From: Plumapathes pennacea
Lineage: Eukaryota > Cnidaria > Anthozoa > Antipatharia > Myriopathidae
NCBI GenBank assembly: GCA_964036295.1
Contig: OZ038469.1
Coordinates: 16,921,591 to 16,985,590, forward strand
Direction: 5' to 3'
Length of the DNA: 64,000 nucleotides
Shown: piece after piece, positions 11,580-24,743 of the stretch
Layout of the letters: every line of letters begins with the position of its first letter
Position numbering within the stretch: position 1 is the first letter of the stretch
Made by a program: the position numbers and the translations under genes
Notes under the pieces: generated by a model
What the model was told of the DNA's origin: nothing
The model's input: only the letters and a program-made list of their open reading frames with translations
The model's database searches: none

Positions 11580-14500
11580 CTACAACGAGGCCAGTTTCAT
11601 GACGTCAGTGGCCGCTTGTATGAAATAAGTAACGACTGATAGCTCCTTCTTAACTTTGTTCCAGTCTTTCTCGTCCGCTCGTTGGACTTCGTACAAAGCG
11701 TCTGCCAGTCCCGGGAAACTGCTGCCCGCGTACGCGTTGTGAGCACTTGGCGCGAAAATGACGTGCCTAGCGAAAGAAAATCCAAAATGTCTTATGAAGG
11801 AACACAAGAAGGAAGGGGCGGAATCATCAGAAAGTGGAAGAAGAAAGAACAGGAGGGGAAAAAAAAAAAGAAGAGTTAAAGATGGGTTAACAAAACAAAG
11901 AGAAAGAAGGATATACAGTATTTATTCGCACCGCATATAAGGCCTTCCCGGTAGTCCTTGGGGGTTTATGAAGGCCCGCTCCAGTTGCATCAGCCGATCA
12001 TTTACCATCCGCACTGCCAAGGAACTGGGAAGGAATTAGGAAATGTAAGCGAGGAAACACTTTTAATCGTACAATTAATTCAGTAACATGCAACATAGAA
12101 AACAACGAAGAACCCATCGCTTTGAAAGTACAATATGCAGGTTCGAGAGGAAACGTTAATAGAAAAAAGAAAATGTTGCAGCAGTTTACTATGCTGCGAT
12201 GTCGTCACGGATAAATTCTGGCTCTTCCCATTCCCCCTCTTCCCCTTATGCACGCACCAGTCCCCCTTCCACGGGGGAGCCGCCAACACAGGCGACTGCA
12301 TTCATCTCCAGCTTCCCCGCCTCATTCCGTAGGCCCCGGCAAGGATTTTCACTTACTTGTCCTGGTCAACTGACTGCACAAACGTGTTGAACTTTTTGGC
12401 TGCTGCTGTGAACTCGGTGACGGATGATTTGAAATAATCTGCAAGTGGACAGATATGTTGCATGCTAAATTATTCAAAATGAGTGCTATAGTTAAGCTGC
12501 GTTCTAACTGTCTGTCTGTGACTAAGCGGACACCTCTCTTGGGCGGACACTAAATGCTAATCCCGAGGGTGTCCGCCTAAGAGAGAGTTCACTGCATTTA
12601 CAGAGAAACAGGGCGGTGAAAGAATTCATCGCTCCACTTACCCAAAGATATGTTTTGCTTAGTGAACGTTTTTCCATTGGTGCTTTCAAAGTCATCTGCA
12701 TAGCGCGCAAGTCTTTCAGCAAACCGCAAGCAGTTGAAGGGCAAGACGACGGCATCCGCCAGCTGCAGAGACAACTGCACCCAAACTTGCGTGACTGCGC
12801 GGTGGTACTCAAAGTTGCGGTCCACGAAATTCTTCATCCAATGGAACGAGTCATGAACGGAGTGGTAGACCGGGTAGCCTGACACTGTGTACTTGTTCTG
12901 TTGATCAGGAATATTAGAACACAGAAATATAAAAAATGTCCTTTAGTCTATTTGCTCGCCGAAAGCAATTTTGAAGTAAGCACAAGAAGAAACTTTCGTA
13001 CAGGTAACAGGTTAATACCGGTTAATACAGATTAATACAAGTTATACAGGTTAATACCAGCTGGGTAACACAGGTTAATACCACATCTCGAACCGTCTCC
13101 AAGTTACCAATTAGACCCCACCGCCCGTCCCTCCTCCTGAACGATAAAAAGACACTCAAAGACTCGCCCATACAAAAAGTGAAGTTCAATTACCTTGTTA
13201 TAGGTATGGCCAAAATATACTGATGTAATCCCTAACCGGAAGTACACACAAGTGTGATCACTTCCGGAGCCAACTTTACGGACACTAGTGAAAAAAAGAA
13301 AAACAGATGAAATGTATAGTTTTTGTAAAAAGTAATCTATTTCGCTCATTTCGCACTCACAAGGGCAGCTTGGAATCCTTTTTATCCGGGAACTTTTTTC
13401 TCCAGTCTTCGTACATGGTATCATCTGACGACGAAGAACCCGGATGTGGAACCTGGAACGAGTAAATGATACAATATTCATAAATACAACAAATGAAAGT
13501 GCAAGTATCAACACACACGCACCCAAATGTGTCTTGATAAGTGTACACTAGCTCACTTACAAAGTGCATAAAGATATCAACATAGTCACAGATGGTACGC
13601 TTCGATTCTTGAAAACTAACAATCACACGCATGTTAAACAAATACATGACAAATCTGTGAATATTGGACGCCATTTGTTACACATATCCACCTTCTTGGT
13701 CGCCTCCATGAATGCAAAATCTAACAAAGGGCTGGACTGCACAGCCAAGCTGTAGTTTCCTGGCAATACGACAAACGCAATGAATAATAAGCGTTCATGC
13801 ACAAAACTACAAATAAGAACACAGTACAGCTGAACCACGACCACGCACGCCCACAACCATAATTATAAACACATCCACGACTCTAACCACAAGCACGAAC
13901 AAGAGTACATGTATAAACAGATAAACATTTACAAAGGCAGATATCAACCAATATGTTAGCCATACCTTCCACAGCAAAGTCTACGTTGATATAAGCAACA
14001 GCTCGACTCGAGAGCAGGTTGGCGTAGTCCTAAAACGTATGGCAATTACCAGATCAGTTGACAGCGCTCACAAAACAAGTCAAGTTTTTTCAACTTATTC
14101 TATAGTTTAGAATGTCACTGTCAAACAATCGTCAATGGCCTTTGAATATTCCTATTCTAACTCTCCTAACCTTGTAAGAAAAGAATATTTGTATTGTTAT
14201 TGGGATAATTTAGTGTGACAAGTTACAGGTCCGACATCAGCAGACGTTGCTTACTTCAGCCCACTCAGTCGAGCCGATCAGGCCTGGCTCCTCAGCTCCC
14301 CAGCTACACAAAACAATTGTTCGCCTTGGTTTCCAGCCTGAGAACAACAACAACAACAACAACAACAACAAACTCACATAAACACAAATGCGTTTAACGT
14401 AAGGTCGCAAAACGCTTAACAGCACAGAAAAAAGGAATGAGCTTTCTGCGATTTACTTTGATGAGCTTTTTGCTGGGAGTGGGAGTCCAGAACCACTCAA

Positions 14501-17500
14501 CTTTAGCAGACTATAATCAATCTTTCCGTGACTATTACCTTTGTCCTTCAACTCTCCCAGGACCCTCGCTGTTTCCATCAAAGCAGCTGTTCCACTGGAT
14601 GGATCAACCGCTCCAAAAATCCACGCGTCGCGATGATTACCAAGCATCACTAGTCGATCTACGTAGGAGTAAGAAAATACGCGATCAACTCCGAGTTTTT
14701 CTTTCGGCATCTCATAAGCCGACATCACAATGACAGTTTGTGAACAATGTGGCTGGTGCAATTGCGTTCACCTGGTTCCACGGCGCCTTTCATGGTGCCG
14801 ATTACATTGTACACTGCTCGCATCTCTAGCGACATTTCCACATCCAAGTTAACGTTCCTGAAAAAGAAAGAAAAAACAAATGCTAGAAAACCAGTGATGG
14901 TGATGATATTGGTGGTGATGATGGTGGTGGTGATGATAGTGATGGTGATGATAGTGGTGGTGATAATGGTGGTGATGATAGTGGTAGTGATGGTAGTGGT
15001 GGTTGTGATGGTGATAGTGTTGGTGATGGTGACGATGGTGGTGGTGGTGACTTTGACTTTGGTGGTGATAGCGGGGATGGTGGTAGTGATGGTGATGGTA
15101 ATGGTGATGTGATAGTGATGATGGTGAGTAACATTTTGAAATTGATGCGTAACGTTGCTTACCGTTTCTCAGTGTCGGCCATTTCGATATTGTAAACCAT
15201 ATTGATCTTCCCTTGCCAATCGTTTGGAGCTCGAGTTTTGTTTAACAAACTGCACAAAGGAACAGAGTTGGACGTTATTTATCCACAATGCAAGTTCAGT
15301 CCATCGACTGTCAGCTTTAAAAATCAGCAGAATATTTTAAACTCGATAATAAGTTTACGAAATGAGAAATGAACGAGTGCAGAAACCGACATAAGCTCAG
15401 GCAGGATTGGATTTACCTCAAGAAGTGACCAGCATCACTGTACGAGACGGGATACACGGGAATTGTGGGTAAGTTGGCATGGTCAATCGAATTGCGGAAC
15501 ACGCCGTCTGTAAAGAAATTGCAACGTCATTACACAAAACTGTACCTTATTTTATGTAGGATGGAAGGATGGATGGATGGCATGGGATTGAATGAAATGG
15601 AATGAGAAAGAGATGAAAAGGAGCAACACCGTAGAGGCAGAATAAATGAGTGGACAGATAGATAAATGCAAGAGTGCGGATTGGTTACATAGGTGTCTCG
15701 TGTGTGTCTGCATGTGCGTATGGTTGTAGTGTGGGGTGGGGTGGGGTGGGTGAGTAGACAAGTAAATACCTCTAGCAGGATATCCTGGGGTCAGGGCATC
15801 CCCTTCCTCCAAATTAAGCAGCGTCCCCCTTTGAACTCCAGTAGGAGGCATCCACCAGCTCTTAGGATAACTGTCATCTGGTCCTTCAGGACTGTAATCA
15901 ATGGGATCGGTGTACAGGATCAAACCAATGGCCCCCTCACCAGCTGCTATCCGCGCCTTATATATAAAGGACACAAAGAAAGTTTAAACTCAGTTCTCAG
16001 AAAATAGCAAAGCCAGTGATACCAGTGATGTCCCTAACTCTTTCACTCCCTAACTCAAAACGCAGATTCTCCCAGCTTTTTAAGAGGAAAGTGTATGAGC
16101 AACGTATCGAGAAGTGGTAGTTTAATCAGCTTTCATCTAAAGACAGGTATTAAAAGCCAAATTCTCCACACCGTGTGATATATATTGGGTGAGAAACCAA
16201 AGAAGAAATTTGAAGTTGATCACTCCTTTACTAATAATCACATCCTCGGCACCCTTCATGCCACTGTCAAATGTGGTCAATAATCTCTGTATATTAATGA
16301 TTTGTTTCCAACAACAGACCATTTCCAGTTAAATTACCTTATCTCCTCTGAATATTTTGCCGTACTTCGCGATCACTATGTGTCCCGTGCAGTTGATGTT
16401 TAGTTCTTTCAGTTTCTCGAAGTCCTCCACTCGGGCGTAGTTGACATAGATCAGCCGACCCTACGATGTAAGATCATATAATGATAACCGACTATAGCCA
16501 AATGTAAAATTGAATTACGTCACCAAGGATGTGACTTCATTTGTCTTGTTTCTCTACTGTCTACTTTTGGTGCTCGCAGTCGCCAGGATAAAATAGGGGT
16601 GGGGGGGGGATAAGAGGGGGATTCTATTTAATAAATGACCTTGTGGAGAGGGAGGGTAGGGTAGGGGACTTTTTTCAAAAGTTGACCTTGTGAGAAGGAG
16701 GGGAGGGGGTACTTTTTTCAAAAATTGACCTTGTAGAGAAAGTGGGGAGGGAGGGGAGGGGTCTTATAACAACACACTAACCGTAACATTCCCAGAGGCA
16801 GAAAAAGCATTGAATGGCGGTACAACATCTGTATGATTTTCTTGTGGTTCCAGGATCTTCTCTCTCTTTTGGGCGGAAAAAGTTTTTTGTCCATCACTGC
16901 TCACAATCGATGCGACGTTAGGACGTTTGGGGAATGAGAGCAAGACGTCGTATTTTTTCAGTTCCACTTCAAATCCAAATCTCTTCCATTCTTTCTCCAT
17001 GTACTGAGCTTGCTGGTAGCTGATATTTGAACCACCAATATGGGGAGCCTTCGTGAAGTTCCTAGAAAAAGAGAGAAACGCCGTCATTAGATTCCGATAC
17101 ACTAGAAGAGAAAGAGAGGAGAAGAAGAGGCTGATTAACCCTTTCACGTCTCCCAGGAGTGATCAACTTCAGGTTTCTCCTTCAGTTTCAAACCAGAGCT
17201 ATATTACACAGTATGGAGAATTTGGCTTTTGATGACGCGCTTAGATGAAAGCTGACTAAACTATCAACTCTCACTAGTATGCATCACTCATACATTTGGA
17301 TAATCTGCATTTTGAGCTTGGGAATGTAACATATTGAAGAATGATAATTGAGAATAGATGACTGGGACAGATGCTACAATCTCCATACTGCATTTTACAT
17401 TTTTAATTTCAAACTTGCTGTAAAATTTAAACGCATAGGTTAATTTGGTCTTGTGATTTAATGGTCCGTGTTATTGCGTGATACATTTTTGATTGAGATT

Positions 17501-19270
17501 TTAAAAACTTTGCAATTATTACTAACTGACATTGCAGCTAAAGTTAATTAAAAGTAAGTCTAAAAGTACTGACAGAATAAATACAAAGACAGTGTGATCA
17601 CTTCATGCCCGACCGGTTTCCGCTGTTTATGTTAAATAATTAATGTAAAAGGAAACAATTTACCTGAGGAACGTTTCTATATTTGAAGCTAAAACTTCTC
17701 GTTGTGCCAGGCTGTGAAAGTTGCTGACTGTCTCTTTAGCGAACAGAGAGTTTGCACAAAATCGAGCGGATTTCTTGAACGTAAAATATCCAGCAATAAA
17801 GCCGAGTCCACACAGAAAGAAAATCACAAAGACACGACAAAGACATGCCCGTCTGTTTCGACTTGGCACAATGGTGTTCTGCCAGCACACGTCGCGGCGT
17901 TTTGGCGAGAGCAAAGAGTACATCCTCCCATCAAATGATAGGCGTGTTCTGAATGCCGCTTCGTCAAGTTCATCATTCGTCAACAGCGGAGCTGTATCGT
18001 AGTCGTCGTAGATGTAACCATCATCCAATTCTGTGTCCGGGTTGAATTCATCGAGTGAACCATGTGGAGAAAGCTGACGCACGTCCATGTGGTGAGTTTT
18101 GTTTAAATTCACGCTTCGTTTGTCTTCTTCGTGTATAAAACTGGACCTCACAGCAATGCGGCGGACTGATCGTTAATACTTAGTGAAGTTTTTCAAAGTT
18201 TGTAGTCTTTACGCTACGGACTAAAATCACCACTTGACAAGTACTATCCTGACGTAATCTGAATATAATTATTATCTTCTACAGGTAGCGGTTTCAATGA
18301 AGCACTCAGCGACTGGTCTTTGTTTCCTAGGTTGAACCATAAATTTACTATCTTTACTACGTCGGACCGGTATCGCGAATGTCACATAGGTTCGATTCCC
18401 GTTGAAGCCCAGATTCTTTCCAAAGATCGAGTGATTTAATAGTATACGAGCATGTTGAGACTCACCAAAGGGGGAAAAAAAAAAAAGAAAGAAAGAAGAA
18501 AGAAAGAAAAATCATACTAGATGGCGTGTTTAGGCACTAGATGGGGTTTCTTTTATGAACTTAAGCCAATTGAACTACACGACGCGTGAAATGATAAAAA
18601 AGTTGATCGCTACGGGAGTTTTCGAACAATGTATTCCATAACAAAAGTGCTTTGGCTATTGATTGGACGGCCTTTGACACAGTGTTGTCTTGCTACAGAC
18701 GTTGCTGTCGTCCTTTCGTCTGGGACCAGAGTAACAGCCAAACAGCGAAATTAACTTATTAACGGACCGCACCCCAATCTTCAGAAAACCCGAGTCAAAT
18801 ATACTTTGTGCCGCACAAGGCTGGAAATAGATAATGCTCTTACTTTAATAATATGCTCCAGCAGCTAAAGTCATATCTTGTTGCTGGTACATTCTGACTT
18901 GTTTAAAAATACTGTTGACATTCTTTACACGATCAGTGTAGTTAGGATCCCAAATATTTTAGACTTACCTCAAGTGATCTTCAAGTTTTCCAGCTGAAAC
19001 CGCATCCACCGTTTCTTTGTACTGAGATTCAACTTTGCCCCTTTCCATTTGATCCTTCTTCGACTCACAGAGCTCACATTCCGGCGTCACCGCCATTTTC
19101 ACTAAGTAGCCAACGACAAATGCTAGTACGAGGAGGAACACAGCAAGTGTAACGACTGCGGCAATCTTAAGTTTCCTTCGTCTACTTGCCCCTGGTTCTT
19201 TCTGATCGGCGGTTGGACTTGCGCCACCTTCATCGCCTTTGATCAGAGAGAATTCCGTCTTCTCCGCCAT
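11580..19270 (-). CDS. FOLH1-like: Glutamate carboxypeptidase II-like metallopeptidase, copy B
   Basis: Same architecture as copy A. Exons: 18969-19270, 16782-17061, 16338-16460, 15770-15956, 15417-15507, 15163-15249, 14772-14857, 14539-14658, 14255-14337, 13966-14029, 13692-13759, 13361-13452, 13194-13284, 12642-12897, 12357-12438, 11932-12024, 11580-11766. They give 763 residues; the first exon has three extra codons relative to copy A (KKDQMERG against KKERG). All five zinc ligands and the catalytic Glu are kept. Amino-acid changes relative to copy A concentrate in exons 11-14. Copy B keeps Tyr before the last zinc-ligand His (VYHSVHD), where copy A has Ser (VSHSVHD). Likely a type II membrane ectoenzyme; the substrate is unknown. 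Confidence 0.93.
14893..15125. repeat. GTGATG-type microsatellite in intron 6 of GCPII copy B
   Basis: Contracted counterpart of 5399-5760. Its last part (from GGTAGTGATGGTAGTG onward) is almost identical to copy A. The missing block lies at the start of the array. Confidence 0.9.
17664..18088 (-). CDS. FOLH1-like: Alternative first coding exon of GCPII-like copy B
   Basis: ATG at 18088 (MDVRQLSP), 141 codons, same donor phase as the copy A exon 8301-8725 and same join to exon 2 (17061). Conserved acidic Tyr-rich tail and membrane anchor, with a few substitutions (for example SSKRRD to SPKRRD, VTFF to VIFF). An intact reading frame in both tandem copies supports a real, selected alternative N-terminus. 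Confidence 0.8.
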
Positions 19271-20016
19271 TCTTCAGTTGACTCCAGCCTGAGAAAACTG
19301 ACCTCGCCGAAATCTGATACGACTATTTGGGGAGTATCAATATTGATATGGATCATGTGTGTGGACGTGCGTAAACAGTAGATAAGTTAAAAACTGGGAT
19401 AGGCTGCGAAAACAGATGAACTGTTATAACTCTGGTGTCAGAATAAATCCAGCTTTGTATTTGACAAGTCTGCACACGAAGATTAAACCAATCAATCGGA
19501 GATGGCTACGGCCACATTTACGTGAAACGACCAATCATAGTTGAGCTGTTTACTTCCTTTATCTAAAGCATTTGAATTACATCATTGGATACTCAAGATC
19601 AGTCAAGGGTAGACAAGGTTGCAACACAATATTGTTAATACTGGCACTATTCATTATTTTTAAATTATTCTATGACAGATTTGCCACATAATAGCGAGAC
19701 GTTTCAGTCACAGGACCTGATGTTTTCATAAATCTAAGTGAGGTTCTCAGTGTTGTACAAAATTACGATTTACCGATACTCTTGTCGTAATCGGAAGCTA
19801 CGTTCTGGAGACAAGTGAGGTTTTAAACTTAGGTGACGCAAGCGGAAGTCGCCAGCTGGAACTACCGCAGTGTCGTAGCATCCCTCCGAATGTTGCAAAA
19901 TACTTAACACAAATTCCTCGATGTCGTCTTATTTCCGAGAAACAGGAATTAAGCACCGATTGCATGCGCACACGCGGAGTAGCCTGGTGACGAAACAAAG
20001 ACTGAACTTCCAATCA
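19271..20016. other. Spacer between GCPII copy B and APLF
   Basis: Unit B ends at 19346. The rest is unique AT-rich sequence holding the upstream region of GCPII copy B and the 3' UTR of APLF. No exon, RNA gene or inverted repeat was recognised. Confidence 0.5.
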
Positions 20017-23000
20017 TCAAACTGGTTTTGTCAACTTTTTGTTTCGTAGAAATCCCCGCGCTTCTGACAACAGTTCATTCACGTCTTCCTCTTCGCCGTC
20101 TTCTTCCTCTTCTCCTACCTTCGCGTCTGGTTTCCAGTCACTATCACCAGACTCCTCGCCATAGCTGCTGCTCTCGCTGTCCGTCAAGAAGCTGTCGTTG
20201 TAGTCGTACGTGTTGGGAGACCCACTGTCGTCGCTGTCGCCCTCTAGAACGCTTTTCTTCGCTGCAAAGTGTGCAAAGAATCAAAAGTAAAACGGTATCA
20301 ATCGAGACCACACTGGCGCTCGTTCCAAGAAACAAAGAGTTAGATCCCACCCCCCCCCCCCCCCCCCCCCCGTATAGACTTGTGCGGGAGTGTGCCCCCG
20401 GTTCTCAAAACCCTTACCCTATTTTTAGACCTGTATCTCAAAAGTCCTCCTTTTTAGGCCTTTATACCAAAAAAGTCACCCTATTTTAGACCAAATACGT
20501 CGACCGTTTACATTTGGCTCGCACTTCGATATCAGATTGATATAACTTGAGTGAACGGGCCTCACAATGACTTACCAGTCTTCCTGGCTGATTTGCGTTT
20601 TGGGCGATCTGAATCTACAGCGCGAAACAAGAAGGAAAACGAAGGATAACGTCATGAGTCCGTCATGCCAAGATGGTGCGAAATGTGTATACGTGTGTTG
20701 CGTTCATGTGCATTATGATGACAATGATGTTTAGAGTTACTGTACAGGTACATGTAACCACACAACAAAAGTAGACTATATTGTCTGCCTGTCCAGCCTG
20801 TCTAAGAGAAGTGAAACCAACACTAGACAGACAGACGTACAGAGGAAATCTCAAACTTTGATTACCTGCAGTGTGTTTGAAATCTTTCTTGTGCTGAGCG
20901 TTCCGTCTGTAGCAGCTCGTGCCGTAAGGGCACTCGGGACGGTTATCATCACTGTCAAGGTCAGAATCAGCTTCCTTGCTTGCATGAGAGTATTCCTGGA
21001 AATGAACTGGGTTTTTCCTGGAAACATAAGGTGAACGTTACACGGAAGAAATACTGAAGCATTACTAGGCTGGAAGTTACTGCTAAATGAGACCAGATTT
21101 GCGTTACACAGAAGAGATTTACCCGCTGGGAGCTAGAAGCATTCGACTGGAATTACTGCTTAACACTGTATTGAATACCAGGCTTGCGTTACGCAGAAGA
21201 AATTTACAGAGAAGCATTCGATTGGAGTTACATTGCCCAACGATACAAGGTTTGCAAGAATGGTTTTTGTTCATAAACTCACAACTGACCTGTAGCAGTT
21301 CGCTCCATACGGACAAGTCGGTAGTATCTTTTCACCTTCGTTCCCATTCTCTTCGCCAGAGCTTTCCTCCTTCAGACTACAAGCACGCTCTTCATTCTGG
21401 CGAGATTGAATCAGAGATGGTATGAACTGTAATTCTGTATTATTGTAATGATAGCGACACAGCTTACCCTGTGAGTGCGCGAAAGAACTCTCATATTAAA
21501 AGTTTTTGCTCTCAGCAAGTTGAGATGTGCAGCTTGATCTTGGGAGTGGAAGGGTAAAGGATGAGCACTTTCTCTGTACTTTAAACAAACGCTTGAGGAC
21601 AAGATTAGGATGTTAACCAAGTTTAAGAATACTAACTGAAGCTGTGGAAGCCACGACATCGTCATTATCGCTGTCAATATCCTGTCTTTTCGCGCCGTGA
21701 GTTCTTCCTCTTTTTCTCTGTGGACTTGCTGTATCACTGTCCTTGATTTCTGAAGCTTCCTCGTCGCTGTCTAGGGCCCCTTTCGTCTTCCTCGCAGTTT
21801 TCTTTGGCGTTCCATTATCACCACCTTCATCTCCTGTTTTTGCAGACTTCGTTTTTGAAGATTGTTTTGCTCTCTTTGGTTTATTGTTGTTTTCTTCAAC
21901 TTTGATCCAGAAAAAAAGTCGTGTTTGAGTATCACAAAATTATTCATTGCACAATCATGCACTACCTCTGTTCTAGTGACATACTATGTAACTTTTGTAA
22001 TCACCTCTTGTGCTTTGCATTCTGTAGTTATTAAACCATGGCCATCTAAAGCCACTCTGCACTAAATTCTATATACACAGACACTGTTTTGTCTTTGACC
22101 TTACTTTACAAGGCAAGCCGCCAAAGAGATCGCAAGCACCACACTAATCCTGTATACCTACTGCAGGATAATAGGGCCTACATTAGGCACAAGAGAATAT
22201 ATAAATAATTATTAGCCCCTTCAGTTGTAAACTAAGATAACCTTGTCTGATTAGCATCAGCAAAGAAACCATTACTTGTGGTCAGAACAGCAGTGAGAAC
22301 CATAACCATCTCACCTTCAGTTTTCATTTTTTCGGCTGTCATTTTCTTCTTCCCTTTGCTTGTTGCTTTAGCTGTAGGCTCCAGCATCCAAGTTGGCAAC
22401 TTGCGTGTCTTCTGCAACGGAGATGCTGCCTCCACATTTGGTTTGGCTTTTGACTGAAGGCTTGTTGAGGAATCTGAAGTATCCTACACAGAAGGAAGAT
22501 ATATATTTCCAAAAATAAAAATAAAAAAATGGAAAACTGTGTTAATCATCTTGACATTTGCTAATTATTTACCTGTGATTTTATCAAAGAAGTTGAAGGT
22601 TCTTCATGTAGCGATGTTGGTTGCCTGCTAGAGGTTCCAGCTTCAGTGATGTCTGGTGTCATTGCTGTAGCACTTGAGGTAGCCTCGTTCCCAGGCTCTT
22701 TCATCTCCTGGCCCATGAAAGAGCCTGGGAATGAGGTTGCACTTGAGGAAGGTTCATAATCCATTAGTTCATCCAATACAGACTCTAGACAAAAATAAAT
22801 AAAAAATAAAAATAACACAAATTTAGCAACTTACCTACAGTAATAATATATTCAAATCAGATTAAATGCAACAATAGAAAAGAATAGAACAATAATTTAT
22901 TTAAAAATTATACTCACCTCCTTTCTTCTTGTGGCCTACATGCAATGACGCTTTATCGGTATGACGATGTTCATCATCTATTTGCCCAGCCTCTTTGTCA

Positions 23001-24177
23001 CATACCTCAACAGTTAAAGGTTTTCTATCAATATAAAACAATCACAAAATATTAAATAATATTGATATTAGTTACTTATAGAATATTAAGACAACTACAC
23101 TTTATTATAGCACAAATATTACGGTACACTTTGATTGATCAATATTAACTGTCCCTTTTAACTTTTTGATTTTATTTTTTTTGGTCTTCTTGGATGATTA
23201 TGGTTCATCAGTAAGACCGATGATGTAAATATATACACACAACTTAATTACCTATAATCATCGGCTGTCGCTTCTTCAGCCCCAGGATTCTTGACAGCTA
23301 CTTCAGATTCTGCACTCTTTGCATACACAACTTCAAAAATATATTTGTTTGGCAGGAGAGAAATGAAATCACCATCTTGCAGTTTCTTTGGTTCATTCTT
23401 TTTCAGGTTCACAAACTTTGTCTTCCCCTTGGGTTTATAGAATGTTGGGTTGGTGTGAATCTGTGATGATTAAATGAAATCACCCCAAACATTAAATGTG
23501 CAAACAAAGAGGGAAAAAAAAGTTAGTCATGACCATTATATTCCATTATCAACCAGAGGACTGCTGTAGTTATGTTTTTTGTTCCAAGGAATGATTAATA
23601 GTTTGGAAAAATCCAGTGTCTAAACCAAAACACATATTTCTGCAGATGTGTTATAAGCCAAGGACAAAACATTAAGCAATCCTCACTCAATCCTTACCGC
23701 ACTTATACATGCACAGCAATGTATTTCTTCAAATAGTTTATTAAAGAAATTATTTTAGGTCTCTCTCACTGGTAAAACTGTCAAAGATCCATCCAAAACC
23801 TCGAGTACAGCATGCGATCTGGAAACATGCTTATCGGCAACCTGAATGTGTGAGAAAAAGGAAGTGGACATCTCATTTTTAGAAACTAACCAAACAAATT
23901 ATGACTATGATTCAACAATTATATATCCTGCATTTGCAAGACATGTTGGCCTCTGTAATCTCCCACATGCAAGAGAAGGAAGCTCTGCTGCGGGGTGGGT
24001 TCTTGTGGCTTGTGCGTCAATTGTATATTTTATATTCATCTCCTACACTTGGAAACTCAAATAAACAATAATGATACTCACTGCTAGCAGTGATCCTCTT
24101 CCCACAGTTGTTTTGCCTGGTGGAATCTCTATTTTTTGTCCGCTATCAACTGCCCTGAGCCAAACGACACCAAACAT
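20017..24177 (-). CDS. APLF: Aprataxin and PNK-like factor (APLF)
   Basis: Scaffold for non-homologous end joining: binds XRCC1/XRCC4 through FHA, Ku through a short motif, poly(ADP-ribose) through PBZ fingers, and histones through the acidic tail. Exons: 24082-24177, 23770-23841, 23252-23460, 22918-23024, 22573-22784, 22315-22483, 21637-21899, 21290-21396, 20866-21017, 20576-20614, 20017-20261; 556 residues (human 511). FHA (about 1-105) has TTVGRGSLL and VSRSHAVLEV. The Ku-binding motif RKLPTWML lies in exon 6. PBZ1 (CPYGANCYRKNPVHFQEYSH) spans exons 8-9; PBZ2 (CPYGTSCYRRNAQHKKDFKH) is in exon 9; both fit C-X5-C-X6-H-X5-H. The C-terminus has YDYNDSFL and DSDWKPD followed by Glu-rich sequence, as in vertebrate APLF. 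Exon 5 contains an exonised foldback sequence. Confidence 0.95.
20348..20371. repeat. Poly-C run
   Basis: A C homopolymer of about 23 bases in the last intron of APLF, less than 100 bp from the final exon acceptor. Confidence 0.9.
22670..22748. mobile_element. Foldback (palindromic) insertion inside APLF coding exon 5
   Basis: Arms GCCTCGTTCCCAGGCTCTTT (from 22682) and its complement ending near 22736 pair over about 22 bp around a 10-base loop. The palindrome is flanked by an exact direct repeat GCACTTGAGG at 22670-22679 and 22739-22748, which looks like a target-site duplication. It adds in-frame residues TSFPGSFMGQEMKEPGNEAT to the protein. The arm motif CCTCGTTCCCAGGCTCTT also occurs at about 42891. 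Confidence 0.8.
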
Positions 24178-24743
24178 CTTATCGTCGGTACGTACTTCAT
24201 ATAAACCGTGACCGCATGTCCTAACGTACTTCCGCCCTCGTTTTGAGTCAAGCTTCCAATATTGTGTAACAGACAAGGAAGAGAGCAACCAACAAACTTC
24301 AGTTCGTCTCAACAGAAAATTAAACAGGTAAATATTCCGACTGTGCTGATTATGAAGAAATTAATATGTATCTTTATACTATCACTAATTTCTAGGCAGA
24401 CTGTACATCACGTCACCATTTATAACGAATGCGAATGCGGTATCATCGTTCAGTGTTTACTCTCACAGTCACTCGACGCTCTCAAGTCGAACAGCACCGA
24501 ATACAGACTGAAAGCATGTTCAGTCGGGGCGCAATTTCAAGACGAATGGCGTGAAACTTGAACTCGAACCAGTTTGGGCTTGTTTTAAACGTCGAACTTC
24601 AGATAAGGCGAATGCAATGCAAATGAGCAAAAGCTATTGTTTAAACTATTAGTTTAGATTGTATTCGACTCATGTGAAGTCCAACGTTTGAAACAATCTT
24701 GATTGATTGTCTGTAATGTGCTTTGTCAGCCCTACAGGGGGAA

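Larger units (their letters stand above)
10003..19346. repeat. Tandem duplication unit B (about 9.34 kb)
   Basis: Second copy of the 489-9974 unit in the same orientation. It is shorter mainly because the GTGATG microsatellite and the poly-G tract are contracted. All splice junctions, both alternative first exons and the internal dispersed repeats are kept, so the duplication is recent or kept similar by gene conversion. Confidence 0.93.
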
